64,000 nt of DNA from Cymbidium sinense (GCA_021442155.1 CM038221.1:26503906-26567905); one strand, 5' to 3'; positions 48,600 through 60,449 are shown, counted from the stretch's first letter. The notes: a model not told the origin generated them from the letters alone. Numbers and translations: made by a program.

Positions 48600-51543
48600 C
48601 GCTAATGTGGTTCGATGGTGGGATCGATCGGTGGTTACTTCTTGGCTCTCAGCACATCTTTCTTGAGCCTTGAGTTGGCGAAACTTGCAAACCTTCCAGA
48701 TGTTTGGAGGTTTGAGCCACCTGAGGAAAGTTTCTTTATTTTACAATATTTTTAGAGGTTTTGATAAGAATATCCCAACCTTCTTTGGTTTTGGATATTT
48801 TGTTCTAAGGTATTCAGATGACTATAGCATCAGTCTTGAAGCTATGTTCAAGCCAGTCCTTAAATGTGAATAAATCTTCCAAAATATGACCTAGCATACG
48901 GTGGTAGGGGCAAAAGTTAGGATCATGGATTTTGCCCACTTCCTCCGGTATCCTAGGTTCGGGTAGCTAAAAATCACACTTCTTTAAGAGGTTCTTAAAG
49001 ATCTTCCTAATTACCTCTCTTTAAATGAATAAGGCTCGTTAAGTTTATCCAAAAGAGTAGATGGACCATAGCTACTGCGGTATGTGTACCTTTCATGATG
49101 TGGTTGAGGAGGAGAGATGATGGTGCAGTAGTGACGAGACTGCCTCGGTGGTGGTAGAGGAGGTGGAAGCGAAGGTTCTGAGGTTGTCTCGTGGTCTCTA
49201 GCTAATTGCTTCTTCTTGTCTATCATTGTCACTATTCCCTATTTCTTCTCATATACCTTCTGCGGCTTTGACTTGGGAAACTGGTCTTGAAAAGGAAACT
49301 ATTTGGCCTCTCCTTGTAGACTAACCGCCTTATCGATTAACTTCTCAAAAGCTTTGATAGTGAATCCCTTAAGCATGAAGGCGACTAGGCCATGGATATT
49401 CTTTAGAAGAATCTCAATGGCATGTTGTTTAGACAGTTATGGCTCACATTTCATACTCAGGTTATGCCATATGAGAATGTAGTCAACAAGGGACTCACCT
49501 GGGTATTGTTGTGTTATAATGAGATACAATGACCCTTCTTTGAGCTCCAAACCTCTTGATGAAGAGTTCTCCAACTCGGAAATGTCTTCTATTGAAGTTG
49601 GAAGTTATAAGTCAAATGCTATACCCCGCTACTAAAGAGAATAGTAAATCACTGCCTGTTGTGCTTTGAAATGTGTAATATGTTTGCTCGGGTTCCCACT
49701 GCCATCAAAACTTTTAAAGAAGGTGGCACAAAACCCTTAGGATATTGGATTGTATCAAATTCCTCAGGTAGGGTTTACCATTTAGAACTGATGATCCTCC
49801 TCTGGCTTGAGCCAACTCTTCTTTCACTTGCTGCTCAACCATGGACTTGATGTCTTTTTCTTGTATGGAGGTAATATCCACTACCTTCCTATACATGCTT
49901 GTGCTGCCTTGCTCTACCAGAGATAAAGTCTTGGTTGGGTCCAAGACATGCACCAACTCATTGGTCTGGTATGGTAGGATGAACTGCGAGGCTTGATTTG
50001 CAATGCTAAGAAAGCTATAGATCTTCAGCCTCTTCTCCATCTATCTATCTTTTCATCCTTTACTTTATTTATGCTAGGTGTGTTGGTCTGGTGTCTTTCT
50101 GCTCCACCTTCCATGATCTCTATCTAAGGAGGGACCCTCGGGTATCTACCATGCAAACCCCAACTGAGTCTCCCAACAAATCATCTTCATTAGGATCAAA
50201 GCTAATCTTCTCCTCATTAGACTAGTCATATCCTAAGATTTCTTTCTTCTCCATGAGATAATGTGCTACTATGTCCTCTAGAGAATGATTCATCACACAT
50301 AAATGACTTTGTCGGTGGTGGGATCACTATCATCATGAGGCAGGACCTCCCATCTGTTGGAGAATCAACCCCAGGGCTATACTTTGGAAGAAATGCACTC
50401 TCGATTGTCACTCTGATGGGTGACACTCCTAGGAGGTTCTATCATCATGGGGTGCAGGTTGTCACCTTCTCCCCTCTACAAATCTCTATGTCTTTGTCAT
50501 GGTGGTGAAGGGACAACCACTATGCTTTAGGCCATTCCTTTCATGAATAGGGGCAAGGTAGGAGAGCTCTCGCCATATAGGTGGTGTGGATGGGATGGGA
50601 TCTCTGGCCATAGTGATCACCAGCGGGTCCTCTTCTCCCCGATGGCCTTCATGGCCTTTGGCGGAAGATGCTGAAACATGGATCGAGATGATGTACGGGG
50701 GGTAGAGCGGTGTGGTGGAGACACCACTGACTCTCTCAAGAAGAGCTCTCCTCCGTGATGGATAGTCCCGTGGCATACGGTATGATGGTGGTGGTTGCGG
50801 ACCAGAAAATTAATGAGTGCGAGGCCAGGCAAAACTAAACCTCCTCTCCCAACTTGTATGAGCGAATGCGGGCCTCCCTAGGCCTCTCCTAGATGCTTCC
50901 CCATTGCGGGGGATAAAACTCAAATCAAATTGAGCTCAGATCGTTGTAGTAGCTTGGCATAGAACAGGCGGAGGCCCATGACCTCCTACTGGCGATTGGT
51001 GAAACTAAACCACTGTGGTAAATAGAGATCCTCATCCTCTCTTTTCTAGAAGAGGATGGAATGGGTTCTTGTAACCGGTGGAAAAAGTGGGCAACTCCTC
51101 AATATCATGTAGTTGCCTCTCTCGATCTTGGTAACCGCTTTATCATGTTGTTCTTTTTGTTCCTCCTTTGGTCTTGGTAGGGTGAGAGTAAGAGACCCAA
51201 CCTCAAAAGTGGGAGACAATCCCGGGATCGGAGGAGCCTTATCCTTTGAGGTGCTAATGAGTGGGTGCTAGCCCCTAGAACAAGGCAACCAGACTTGTCT
51301 GTCACGAACATTTGATAGTGGAACCACCACACCTTCCTCTTCAATGAGGGAATATGAATCGAGCGACATGTCAATCACGAATGACTTCTACCCGTCCGTG
51401 CTCTGCAGTGGTGAGGGGTGCCCTCAGTAATCCTCACCCCTCAAAACCTCATCCAAAGTGGAGGAGATGTGGCATAGAGAAGGCTGGCGATCGGCCAAGT
51501 CCATCCCATGGGGAAACATGAAAACATACTTGGGCGCTGCCAT
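48600..51543 (-). pseudogene. Element B gag
   Basis: An ATG at 51,543 (minus strand) opens MAAPKYVFMFPHGMDLADRQ and stays open for about 40 codons before the first stop. Further coding-like sequence continues through the G+C-richer stretch to about 48,700. The proline-rich segment at about 49,170-49,130 and LDKLNEPYSF (about 49,050) match the plus-strand copy at 56,380-56,545. The zinc-knuckle (about 48,918-48,875) reads CPYHRMLGHILED, but its last Cys is Leu. Stops and frameshifts are scattered. In the family gag forms the virus-like particle. Confidence 0.7.
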
Positions 51544-51659
51544 TTCTATGAACTGAAAACTGAACTAAGACTGAAACTGAAACTATCGTTGAATGAGAGT
51601 TTGCAATGTTGAAAATAAACTTGAATCAGATTTCTGTTGATTTTGAATTTGAATTTTAG

Positions 51660-53910
51660 AATTTGAACCCGTACTCAACATCTTGAAAGTGTTAAGTCAG
51701 GTTCAAATGGATTTAGATGAGATTTCAGATTTGATTGGAAAGAGGGATTTTTTTAACATAGAATCCATTTTCAACAAATTTGGTATGTTGAAAATGGGTT
51801 CAAATATTTTTGAAGAGATGCTTCCATAGGTTCATATTTGAATTTTGATTTGAGGACCCTTCATTTAACAAATTCGAGTATGTTAAAGTAAAGGGTCAAT
51901 TGATTTTAAGTTTGATTTGAGATTTTTGGAATTTGTTCACTTAGAAAATTTGAGTATGTTAAGTCAGGTGTTTGAAAACAATTGTTTCTTTTTACTTTGT
52001 TTGCTTTGTTTTGTGAATCATTTATGATTTTGAAAAATGGAATCCCCATTTAGCAAATTTAGGTATGCTAAAATGAAGGATCCAAGTGTGCTTTGTTTTG
52101 AAAATTTTTGAAAATAGGATCCTTAGCAAATTTGAGTATGCTAAGAAAATCCTAATGTGTTTCTTTTGATTTTTGATTAGATTTTGAAAATAGAATTCTT
52201 AGGAAATTTAGGTATGTTAAAAAAATCCTAATGTGTTTTTTTTTAAAGATTTTGATTTTGAAAAAGATGATCCTTAGCAAATTTGGGTATGCTAAGAAAA
52301 TCCTAATGTGTTTCTTCTATTTTGGATTTTGTTTTAAAAATAGGATTCTTAGCAAATTTTGGTATGCTAACAAAATCCTAATGTGTTTCTTTTGTTTTGG
52401 ATTTCATTTTGAAAATAGGATTCTTAGCAAATTTAGGTATGCTAAGAAAATCCTAATGTGTTTCTTTTGATTTTGATTTGATTTTGAAAATAGGATTCTT
52501 AGCAAATTTAGGTATGCTAAGAGAGCCCTAATGTGTTTCTTTTGATTTTGAAAAATAGGATCCTTAGCAAATTTGAGTATGCTAAGAAAATCCTAATGTG
52601 TTTATTTTATTTTAGATTTTGTTTTTTGAAAAGTAGGATCCTTAATAAATTTAAGTGTGCTAAGAAAATCTTAATGTGTTTCTTTTATTTTGATTTGATT
52701 TTGAAAAGTAGAATCCTTAGAAAATTTGGGTATGCTAATGGAGTCCCAATGTGTTTCTTTTATTTTTGATTTTGGAAAATAGGATCCTTACCAAATTTAG
52801 GTATGCTAAGGAAATACTAATGTGTTTCTTTAGTTTTGGATTTTGTTTTTGATAAATGGAGACTTCATTTTAGCAAATTTATGTTAAAATGAAATTCCAA
52901 TGTGTTTTAAAAAAATTTTTGAAATGGAAATTTCATTATAAATTTGAGTATGCTAAATGAAATTCAAAATGTGTTTCAAATTTGTGTGTTTTTTTTTTAT
53001 TTTGAGACCTCACTTTAGCAAATATGATATGCTAGAATAAAGTTCCAAATATGTTTTGAAAAATATTTATTTTTGTTGATTTTGAAGAGAGAGATGTCCA
53101 TTTAACAAATTTGGGTATGTGAGTTGGAAATCAATTTTTGAAAGAGGAAATCTCAACTTAATCAAATATGGAATATGTTAAGTGGCATTTCAAAATAATG
53201 TCATTTTATTTGGAAATGAAATCTTCATTCAATAAATTTGGGAATATTGAATGGAGATGTTCATATGTGCTTTTGGAAAATTTTTATTTTTGATTTTGTT
53301 TGAAAATGAAACATCCATTCCAAAAGCGTGGGTATATTGAACGGAGAGATTTCATATGTTCTTTTCAAAAATTTATTTTTGATTTTGTTTGAAAATGAAA
53401 CATTCATTCAATAAATGTGGGTATATTGAATGGAGAGGTTTCACATGTGCTTTTGAAAATTTTATTTTTGATTTTATTTGAAAAGGTGAAAATTCCAACT
53501 TAACACATGTCGAATGTGTTGAATGGAATTTCAAAGTTGTAATTTCTGTTTTAAGATGTAACATCCATTCAACACATTTGAGTGTATTGAATGGATAAAC
53601 CCATCTTCAAATTTTATGCTTTTTTAAAAGTTTATGATTATTGGAATTTTTATTTTTGTAAAGATTATCCTACATATAACAATCATGAATATTGTTAGAT
53701 GAAGGTGATTTAGGAAAATTTTTGTGCAAAACATTTTATTATATGCATTTTGAAAGAGTGCTTTTGAAAAAAATATTTTTATGAAGTATTTATTTTGTCT
53801 TTATTATTTTAGAATGAACCTCTCCTTACCATAAAAATGGTAAGGAGGAGTCTTTAAATATTTTTCTTTTTATTAAATTTTTATTTTCACCCATTGGAGA
53901 ACCCAATGGG
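51660..53910 (-). repeat. Leader hairpin array of element B (~75-bp units plus diverged units)
   Basis: The leader between primer-binding site and gag is filled with stem-loops. Units at 52,116, 52,192, 52,267, 52,342, 52,417, 52,492, 52,557, 52,635, 52,710 and 52,781 have a ~75-bp period. They share AGGAT(C/T)CTTAGCA, a loop near AATTTGGGTA, TGCTAAG and ATCCT. Outlying units have different stems that still pair, for example at 51,762-51,802, 51,856-51,898, 52,864-52,893, 53,226-53,253, 53,405-53,432 and 53,563-53,596. Two compact perfect hairpins lie nearest the primer-binding site (53,822-53,847 and 53,890-53,910). No coding frame of note crosses the array apart from periodic artefacts. Confidence 0.85.
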
Positions 53911-54080
53911 GGTTTTAAGACAAACATGGGGTGAGGTCCTAAAACATAAAGATGTTAGCTTAACTTAAGGATGAAATAAGTGCCAAATGAAAGAAAGATA
54001 GTATTGGATTCATACAAAAGTACAAACCTACTATCGATACTTAGAGATAACGATCATTTACCAAAGATGGAGAGAGGAAC

Positions 54081-54100
54081 ATTCCCCAGTGGAGTCGCCA
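54081..54100 (-). other. Primer-binding site of element B (tRNA-Arg type)
   Basis: On the minus strand this reads TGGCGACTCCACTGGGGAAT. From memory, the plus strand 'tccccagtggagtcgcca' equals the 3' end of plant tRNA-Arg(ACG) including CCA, the primer used by Tat/Ogre elements. It lies 10 bases from the LTR end at 54,111. It fixes the element's orientation. Confidence 0.9.
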
Positions 54101-54110
54101 GAAAAATCTA

Positions 54111-56345
54111 TGGTGATAATTTTATTAGACATTTTCTAAGAATATACTTCCATCTTCAATCAAGAGTGGAACAATATGCTTTTATGCATGATGTTAGAAG
54201 AGAAATACTCATCCAGCTAAGGAGTTACTAATTCTTTTATCTTGATCTTAACTTAGGCTTTAGGTGAGGTTATGAGTTGAATATTTTTAATTTTGAGTTA
54301 TTTAATTTGGTATAAGAATTTTTTCCCTAGCGTAATATCTCTAGGATACATCAAGCAAGGAAGAAACTAGGAAAAGGATGTCATCTTAATGCACAAGCTA
54401 AACAAATATCAAATATTTTATAAAGTTGAGGCGAAAGAATAAAAGGCCCTTTGTGATCGGGATCCTCCACACAAACCCGAAAATAAATTGGGTAGCTGAG
54501 ATCTACCTTTATACAACCTGGATTACAAATGAATTAATTATAATTAAGCATGGAAATTCAAGTTATAGGGGTCTTCATTCTTCATTTCTTCATTCTTCTT
54601 TTCTTCTTTCTTCTTCTTTTCTTCCTTCTTCTTTGGTTCCTTCTTTTGGATGGTTGGAATGTGGATGCTTAAGGCACACATGGTATAAGATGGATCTTAT
54701 GACCAATGCTCATCCTAATCTCCCATAACAATCATTCCAAAATCTTAATTATAAAATTACATGAAAAGGAAAAGTAAATCTAACTAACAACTACAAAATA
54801 AATGATGAGATGAAGCTCTTTCATATTTAGCAGAGATGATTGATATTTTTAGCAGGAGGCTTTGGCAACATTCAACCTATCACATGTTTTATGAATCTTC
54901 ATTAAGCAGACATACATTAAATTCCAAGCACTTTTAAGAGAGATAGAATTAGAGGAGCAATTGATGAAACCCCCCTCAGCAGAAAAGGCATCTCAAGATT
55001 GGGATGGGAGTTCAAATGGGAGAATGGTAAGATAGGATCAAGATCTATACATTAGGACAAGCACATATCCTAAAATCTTGGGTGGCGAGATTTCATTAAA
55101 ATAAGCATATAGTTTGAGAGGCATGGGATGATGTCACATGTGGAGAAACATGTTGATTCTCATCTTTTTTTTTCAAAATAGTTATGGTAGACACGTGAAC
55201 TGGACACCTATCTTAGTTGGTTGGCAAAGGAAGATTTACTTTGCTTATACTTCATGAGCTTTGAATAGAGCACTCCATTTGGAAGTATAGATACTAGCTT
55301 ACTTTCTTAGGAACTACATGAGAAATGTCTCATCATGTGATAGTTAGGAAGATGAGGTTTGTTTCAATCAGAAAATGTGGGTTCACATGTGAAGAATTCA
55401 ACCATGAGCTTCTTCGACTTCTTCTTGGTATGGTGGTAATTTTAGCAAATCAACTCAAGGGCTTCTGTTGGCTCATGATGTACCATTTTAGAAACCTCAA
55501 GACAGATTACTCAATTCACCAAGATGTTTCATGGTGAAGTGTGTAACTAGTCACTAAAGAAAAGAAAGGCCTAGATATAATAGCAAACCAAATCATACAA
55601 ATTCCAAGCATGTATATTGGACTTAGCACCCCACACATGGGTAACCAAGTCCACCTGACCTATTGGATTATGCTCAGTGGTATAAGCACCTGCATAGCAA
55701 AAGCAGATATATTTTTATTACGATGTCCCTTAAGTTCAATCCTTTGTAGAAAATAATGATTAGACTAAATCAGCCTCCCGGTCATTCTACGCACATACAC
55801 CCTAACATCCAGACTAGAAATAATACATCATAAATCAAAAGCAAGCATCAAGCCATGCACCGCCCTAAGCTAAAGCTAGAAGTGGTGACTTAGCCTAATG
55901 TGTGTGCTATTTAAGATTTGTGTGGTTAAAGTTTAGATTTCCTAAGTATGAAAATGTTCAACTTAGAGGGTTGTTTCATTTAAATTGCTTAGTTGTTTTG
56001 AGTTAATTTTATTTGATGAATTTTGTTTGGTTTAAATAAACCTACTCAATTACCAAAGGTTGTAAAGAGAGGGAAAAGAGAAGAGAATTTCTCTTTCCTT
56101 TCCTACCATAAGTAATTTCTAAAGTGGATTCATATTTGATTTTTGTTTAGTGAATGTTTTATTATGTGTTTGAGTTAATCCTAAGTTTAGATCAACTCTA
56201 AATAAACCCATTCAAGAGGAAAGGTATTTTAAGGTTAAGTAAAGTGAATTAATATCACAAAACACACATCACTTCATTTCTTTCCCAACATGCTTTATGA
56301 TGAATGATAAAAAATGTTACTTAAGAAATTTGGAATGCTTTATAG
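54111..56345 (-). repeat. 5' LTR of element B, deleted and interrupted
   Basis: The first ~53 bases match 31,947-31,999. The sequence then jumps to the equivalent of about 33,150 (from 54,164) and follows the 3' LTR to about 34,640 (at 56,345). An insertion of about 775 bases lies at 54,801-55,575. At about 56,345 the LTR stops and gag sequence of a plus-strand element begins. Most of the LTR is therefore missing, and the outer LTR end was not found. Confidence 0.7.
54801..55575. other. About 775-bp insertion in the LTR, unknown origin
   Basis: Flanking sequence aligns with 33,770-33,790, where the 3' LTR has no such block. Base composition is less AT-biased than the LTR. A 70-codon open frame (55,325-55,537, plus) has no recognised family. 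No terminal inverted repeat or poly(A) tail was seen, and a target duplication is uncertain. Confidence 0.6.
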
Positions 56346-56369
56346 TGCATGATTTTCATTAAGTAAAAA

Positions 56370-57000
56370 ATGTCTACCACCTCCTCTGCCACCTCCTCGG
56401 CCATCATATCGGCCACCTCAGTTGCCATAGTGGCCACCACCGTCACCTCCTCATCAGCATCCTCAACAGTAGTATTCCTACCCGCCACTAGGTAGCTATT
56501 ACTTACCTACTCTTACTGATAGATTGAATAAGCCTTATTCATTTAAGAGGGATGTAGTCAGGAAGATCTTTAAGAATCTCTTAAAGAAGCCTGATTTCTA
56601 GTTACCAGAGCCTAAGAGGTCAGAGGAAGTGGGCAAGAGTCATAATCCAGACTATTGCCCCTACCACCACATGTTCGGCCATGTCTTAGGAGATTGCATT
56701 ACCTTTAAAGATTGGATTAAGCATAGCTACAAGTCGAGTGCCATTGTTATCCCCAAGGAATACCTATTAGAATAATATTTTATTTATGTTAGAGTAATCC
56801 TTGGGGATACATGTGATCCTCTTAAGACAAAGAAAGATTAGGATATCTTCCTATCCCGAATCTCCAAGAAAATCATTTCTAAGATCAGGAAACTACTCTT
56901 ATAGGTGCATGAGGTAGCTTAAACCTCCAACTTCGAGGAAGGTTTACAAGTTGCTAAGGACAACTGAAGGGAGAAAGAAGCCCATTAGCAGCAGGGAAAA
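56370..57000 (+). pseudogene. Gag C-terminal part with intact zinc-knuckle
   Basis: A proline-rich stretch (56,375-56,470) is followed by LNKPYSFKRDVV (about 56,530) and KPEFWLPEP-like sequence. The knuckle DYCPYHHMFGHVLGDC (about 56,650-56,697) has all four ligands of a CxxHx4Hx4C motif, which in gag proteins binds RNA. ITFKDWI follows. Stops occur at about 56,600, 56,770 and later, so the gag is broken. It lines up with the minus-strand gag at 49,230-48,860. Confidence 0.75.
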
Positions 57001-57189
57001 CCTCCACTTGCTCGAGATAGATAGTAATAAAATTCAGCACTCTTTCCACAATTGTAGCTATAATTCCAATTTCTTTTTTAGAAATGTATATTATTGAATT
57101 TAATCTTAATATTACTTTACTTGATTTCTATTTTGTACCTCCATCCAATCTAAGAAATCAATGAAGAAATTGATTCCACTTATATTTGT

Positions 57190-58100
57190 GTGATGATCTT
57201 TAGTTTATTCATGAAAGCTCCTAGCCAAATTAATAATAACTCTAGTTATGATCTCTCTTCTTCTTCTGATTTAGAAATAGATTATCCATTCCTAAATCAC
57301 TCAGGTATGCCCATTGAGATTGAGTTAGAGTCATCTGACTCTGATGATCCCATAGGAGAAGTTGTTGGTGAACCTGATAAGCAGGTAGAACTTTCCACTA
57401 AACTATTTTATGAACTCACTGAAGTCAACCTTTGTAGTGGCAAAGTTCTACCTCTTAGAGCACCCTCATATGGGTAGGTTATTAGTTTAAGTGAATTTTA
57501 AGATGTTCCACCCATGGACATGCTTGTAGGGATAAAAGTTGAATAAACAATGTCTCGCCACCTAAGAAAGTTGTAAAGCTAAAAAAATATATGATGCTCT
57601 TATCATCCAAAGAGAAGAGGGAGTCAATTCTTGAAAAATATGATTAGCTCAATATGGAGAGAAGGCATGTTATTTAAGAGAAGCCCAAGTTACATTCACC
57701 GAAGACCTTCTTGGGGACAGCACAATCCCCTCTACATCACTGGGATATGAAGATTCGACTCTCTAGGGTGTTAGTTGATCCAAGTGCATCAGTGAATATT
57801 ATGAGTATAATGACCCTTGCCTACTTGAGAATTGATATCTCCAAACTCTGAGGAGATCGGATGATGTTGAGAGGATTCAATGAGTAAGGTGAGAGGGTTG
57901 TAGGCTCCATAGTGTTGCCATTACAAAGGCTAAGTTCTACATAATTGATTCGGATCCATCTTTCACTGCATTGCTCGATAGGCCTTGGATACATAAGAAC
58001 AAGATGGTTCCATCCTCTCCACATCAATGCATCAAGTTTCAAAGAGGTGGAATCGAATATTATGTCAAAGGAGACTTGAAGCCATTTTCGCTAGAGAGGT
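57190..58100 (+). pseudogene. Linker and aspartic protease of the plus-strand fragment
   Basis: A 95-codon open frame (57,190-57,477) is acidic and Ser-rich (SSSSDLEIDYPFLN) and ends with VNLCSGKVLPLRAP; it is the gag-protease linker. The protease follows: VLVDPSASVNIMS near 57,770 keeps the catalytic Asp, but the usual Gly two positions later is Ser. FTALLDRPWIHKNKMVPSS (about 57,970-58,025) is the C-terminal protease region. Frame changes separate the parts. Confidence 0.7.
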
Positions 58101-58139
58101 AGATATAGAGAGCCTACTATCTTCCTCAAAATCAAAAGT

Positions 58140-58250
58140 CTACTGCAAAATTGGTGAAAGTCCAAAAAAAATAAAAAAGAAAAAAGAAAACTAAAAAAAG
58201 AAAAAAGAAGAAAATGAAAAGAAAAGAAAATAAAATGCAAGTGATTTAGA
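58140..58250 (+). other. Purine-only tract coding a Lys-rich linker
   Basis: The stretch is almost pure A and G. It sits between protease and RT, exactly where element B has a pyrimidine tract on the plus strand (47,385-47,460), that is, purine in element sense. The position is conserved in both elements. Confidence 0.7.
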
Positions 58251-58679
58251 CATTGAGGAAGAAGTGAGCTGATGGATTCTACACAAAAGTTCCTCCATAT
58301 GAACATATGGGTAAGATGACTTGACCCTCACCAGGCAGAGGAAGGGATAGATCTAGAGGTAGTTCTAGAGACGGAAGACCTCCTTGTTGGTGGCCAGCCA
58401 ATAGGGGCTATGTTCCTCCTGAGTACCACTATCCACATTATTTAGAATCTAATTGAGGATGAGTGGGTGATTAGCATGCCAATCAACCCCTGGAGTCCCT
58501 TTGGAGGTGGTATTGGGGCAGGATGAAGACTAGGCCTCCAAGAAAACATGAGTGTATCCAAGTCGATATGTGTAAAGATGATGGGAACCTTAGCTCTAAC
58601 CCCACTTTCCTCTCAAAATTGAGGGTTTGGTAAAGGAGGCCCCAAGTCATCCACTATGTCAAGTCAAAGATTTTGTTGA

Positions 58680-58960
58680 GAGCATCTTCAAGTCAGGAAG
58701 CTGATGTAGAACTTGAGGATGATTCATATAAAGATTTAATATAATTACCTTTTGATTGGTATTCACCTTGTGTTCTTAACTTAGCAGAAGGGATTAATCC
58801 CACACACTTGGTCTAAACATAGGTCAATTACTTTGAAAGGTTGGGACAACCAAAGCATATCAATCAAGACCAAGACTAGATTCATCACAAGTGTGGCGAT
58901 GACAATCATTACCAGTCATCACTAATCATTTGAGTTTGATAGTTCTTTTCAAATCATGTT
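58680..58960 (+). pseudogene. Protease-RT linker, counterpart of the 164-codon frame
   Basis: EADVELEDDSYKDLI, stop, LPFDWYSPC parallels element B at 46,915-46,840, then NYFERLG parallels SKYFEKLW. It is broken by several stops. It shows that this segment belongs to the polyprotein. Confidence 0.65.
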
Positions 58961-59269
58961 AACTCATATGAGAAGGTGTGTTTAGAAACTTGATGATCCA
59001 AATGATCTGAAGTCAAAGATGCACCACTAGAGTTTACAGAAGAGATCCGATCAACCATCGATGAACTCAAAGAAATTAACTTAGGAATAAAAGAAGATAC
59101 ACGTCCGACATACATCAGTCCCTTATTGAATGAAGAAGAAACCAATCACTTAGTTAGACTATTGACTGAGTTTAAGAACTATTTTGCATGGAGTTATGAA
59201 AAATGTGTTTATCTTGGTAGCAATCCATAAACTAGCAATATATCTAATGCTAATATCAAGGAAGCTCAA

Positions 59270-60115
59270 AGCATGATTAGACATCTAACGGTCATTTCAA
59301 ATCAAAAATTGATCGATGCTAGTTTTATCAAGAAAGAAAAATATCCTATCTGGTTGGCCAGTGTCATTCTAGTTAAGGAAAAGAATGGTCAGATTCGTAT
59401 ATGTGTCAATTTTAGGGATCTAAATAAGGCATGTCCTAAGGATGAATTTTCATTACCTATACCAGAGCTGATGGTGGACATTGCCTCATCTCAAGCAGTA
59501 TTCTTTTTTATGGTTGGGTCATCTACAAACCAAATTAAGATGGTTAGGATGAGAAAAGCGCATTTTGAACCCGTCAAATCTACTTTTATAAAGCCATGTT
59601 TTCGACCTTAAAAAATCGATGCTACATAGTATGACTCATTGATGAACTCATTCATCATTAAGTTGAATGTTATGTCGATGATCTTGTAGTAAAAAGTAAG
59701 AAAAGGAAGATCACCTTTGAATTGAGAGTGGTTTTCAACGTTAAGATAATTTAACCTTAAAATGAATGTGTGGAGTAGCTTTGGGAAATTTCAGATTGAA
59801 TGTGGAATAGAAATCATCGAGAAGATCAAGGCTATCTTAGAAATGTCACCCCTTAAAAATCTAACTAAACTCAAATGACTCAAGGGCGGTATGAAGATAC
59901 TTCATTTCTATATATGTGAATATGACCATTCTCGACTTATTAAAAAAGATGCTAAGTTCAAGTGGGATGATAAGTGCCAGTATGCTTTTGAAGATATCAA
60001 GCACTACCTGATGACACCACTAGTTCTAGCAGCCCCTTTCCCGTGCAAACCATTGATACTATATACTGCTGCATTAGACGACTCCATTGATACTTTGTTG
60101 GCCCAAACCAAATGA
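59270..60115 (+). pseudogene. Reverse transcriptase and RNase H of the plus-strand fragment
   Basis: An open frame from 59,273 to 59,611 covers the RT fingers: SFIKKEKYPIWLASVILV, EKNGQIRICVNFRDLNKACP and FSLPIPELMVDIASS. The next box is YVDDLVVKSK at 59,671-59,700, with both catalytic aspartates. RNase H is open from 59,891 to 60,115 with KKDAKFKWDDKCQYAFEDIK and DDSIDTLLAQ. A deletion or shift around the SFMDGSSGYNQIKM-like segment (about 59,505) and stops after 59,611 inactivate it. Overall similarity to element B (46,320-45,430) is high. Confidence 0.85.
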
Positions 60116-60449
60116 AGGGAAAGAGAATACACTCTACTAACTAAGTCATCGTCTAATCCATGTTGAGGCAAACTACCCACCTATTGAAAGGCACTGCCTT
60201 ACTTTAATCTTTGTATCCCAAAGCTACGACATTACATGCTTTATGGTGAATCAAGGATCAATCATAATATCTCATGATAATGGATGTTATATGGCATTCC
60301 ATGATTTGTCATAGTTTGACATTACTTTTGTATCCCTTCATGCGGTGAAAGGACAAACACTACCAAATTTCATAGCGACCCACTTCCTGCTGATTATTCG
60401 CTTAGTGATGACCTTGATGAATAAATCATTAACTTAGGGAACAGAAATT

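Larger units (their letters stand above)
31947..56345 (-). mobile_element. Element B: Tat-type Ty3/gypsy retrotransposon, nearly full structure
   Basis: On the minus strand the order is a damaged 5' LTR (56,345-54,111), an intact primer-binding site (54,100-54,081), a hairpin-rich leader (53,910-51,660), gag (from an ATG at 51,543), protease region, a linker, RT, RNase H, second RNase H, integrase (to ~43,420), tandem repeats (43,330-40,430) and a 3' LTR (39,781-31,947). The second RNase H between RNase H and integrase marks the Tat lineage. The internal length is about 14.3 kb. The YVDD of the RT and most of the RNase H remain readable, but stops occur in every domain and one integrase aspartate is changed, so it is not autonomous. 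Confidence 0.85.

Noticed and set aside
50226..50832. Overlapping frames on both strands in a G+C-rich stretch
   Set aside because: They are off-frame shadows of the degenerate gag of element B. Stops in gag leave long alternative frames by composition.
52231..52769. Periodic frames with repeating 'AKKILMCFF' motif
   Set aside because: The frame exists because the hairpin unit is about 75 bp, a multiple of three. The strand is antisense to the element and the units contain indels that close the frame.
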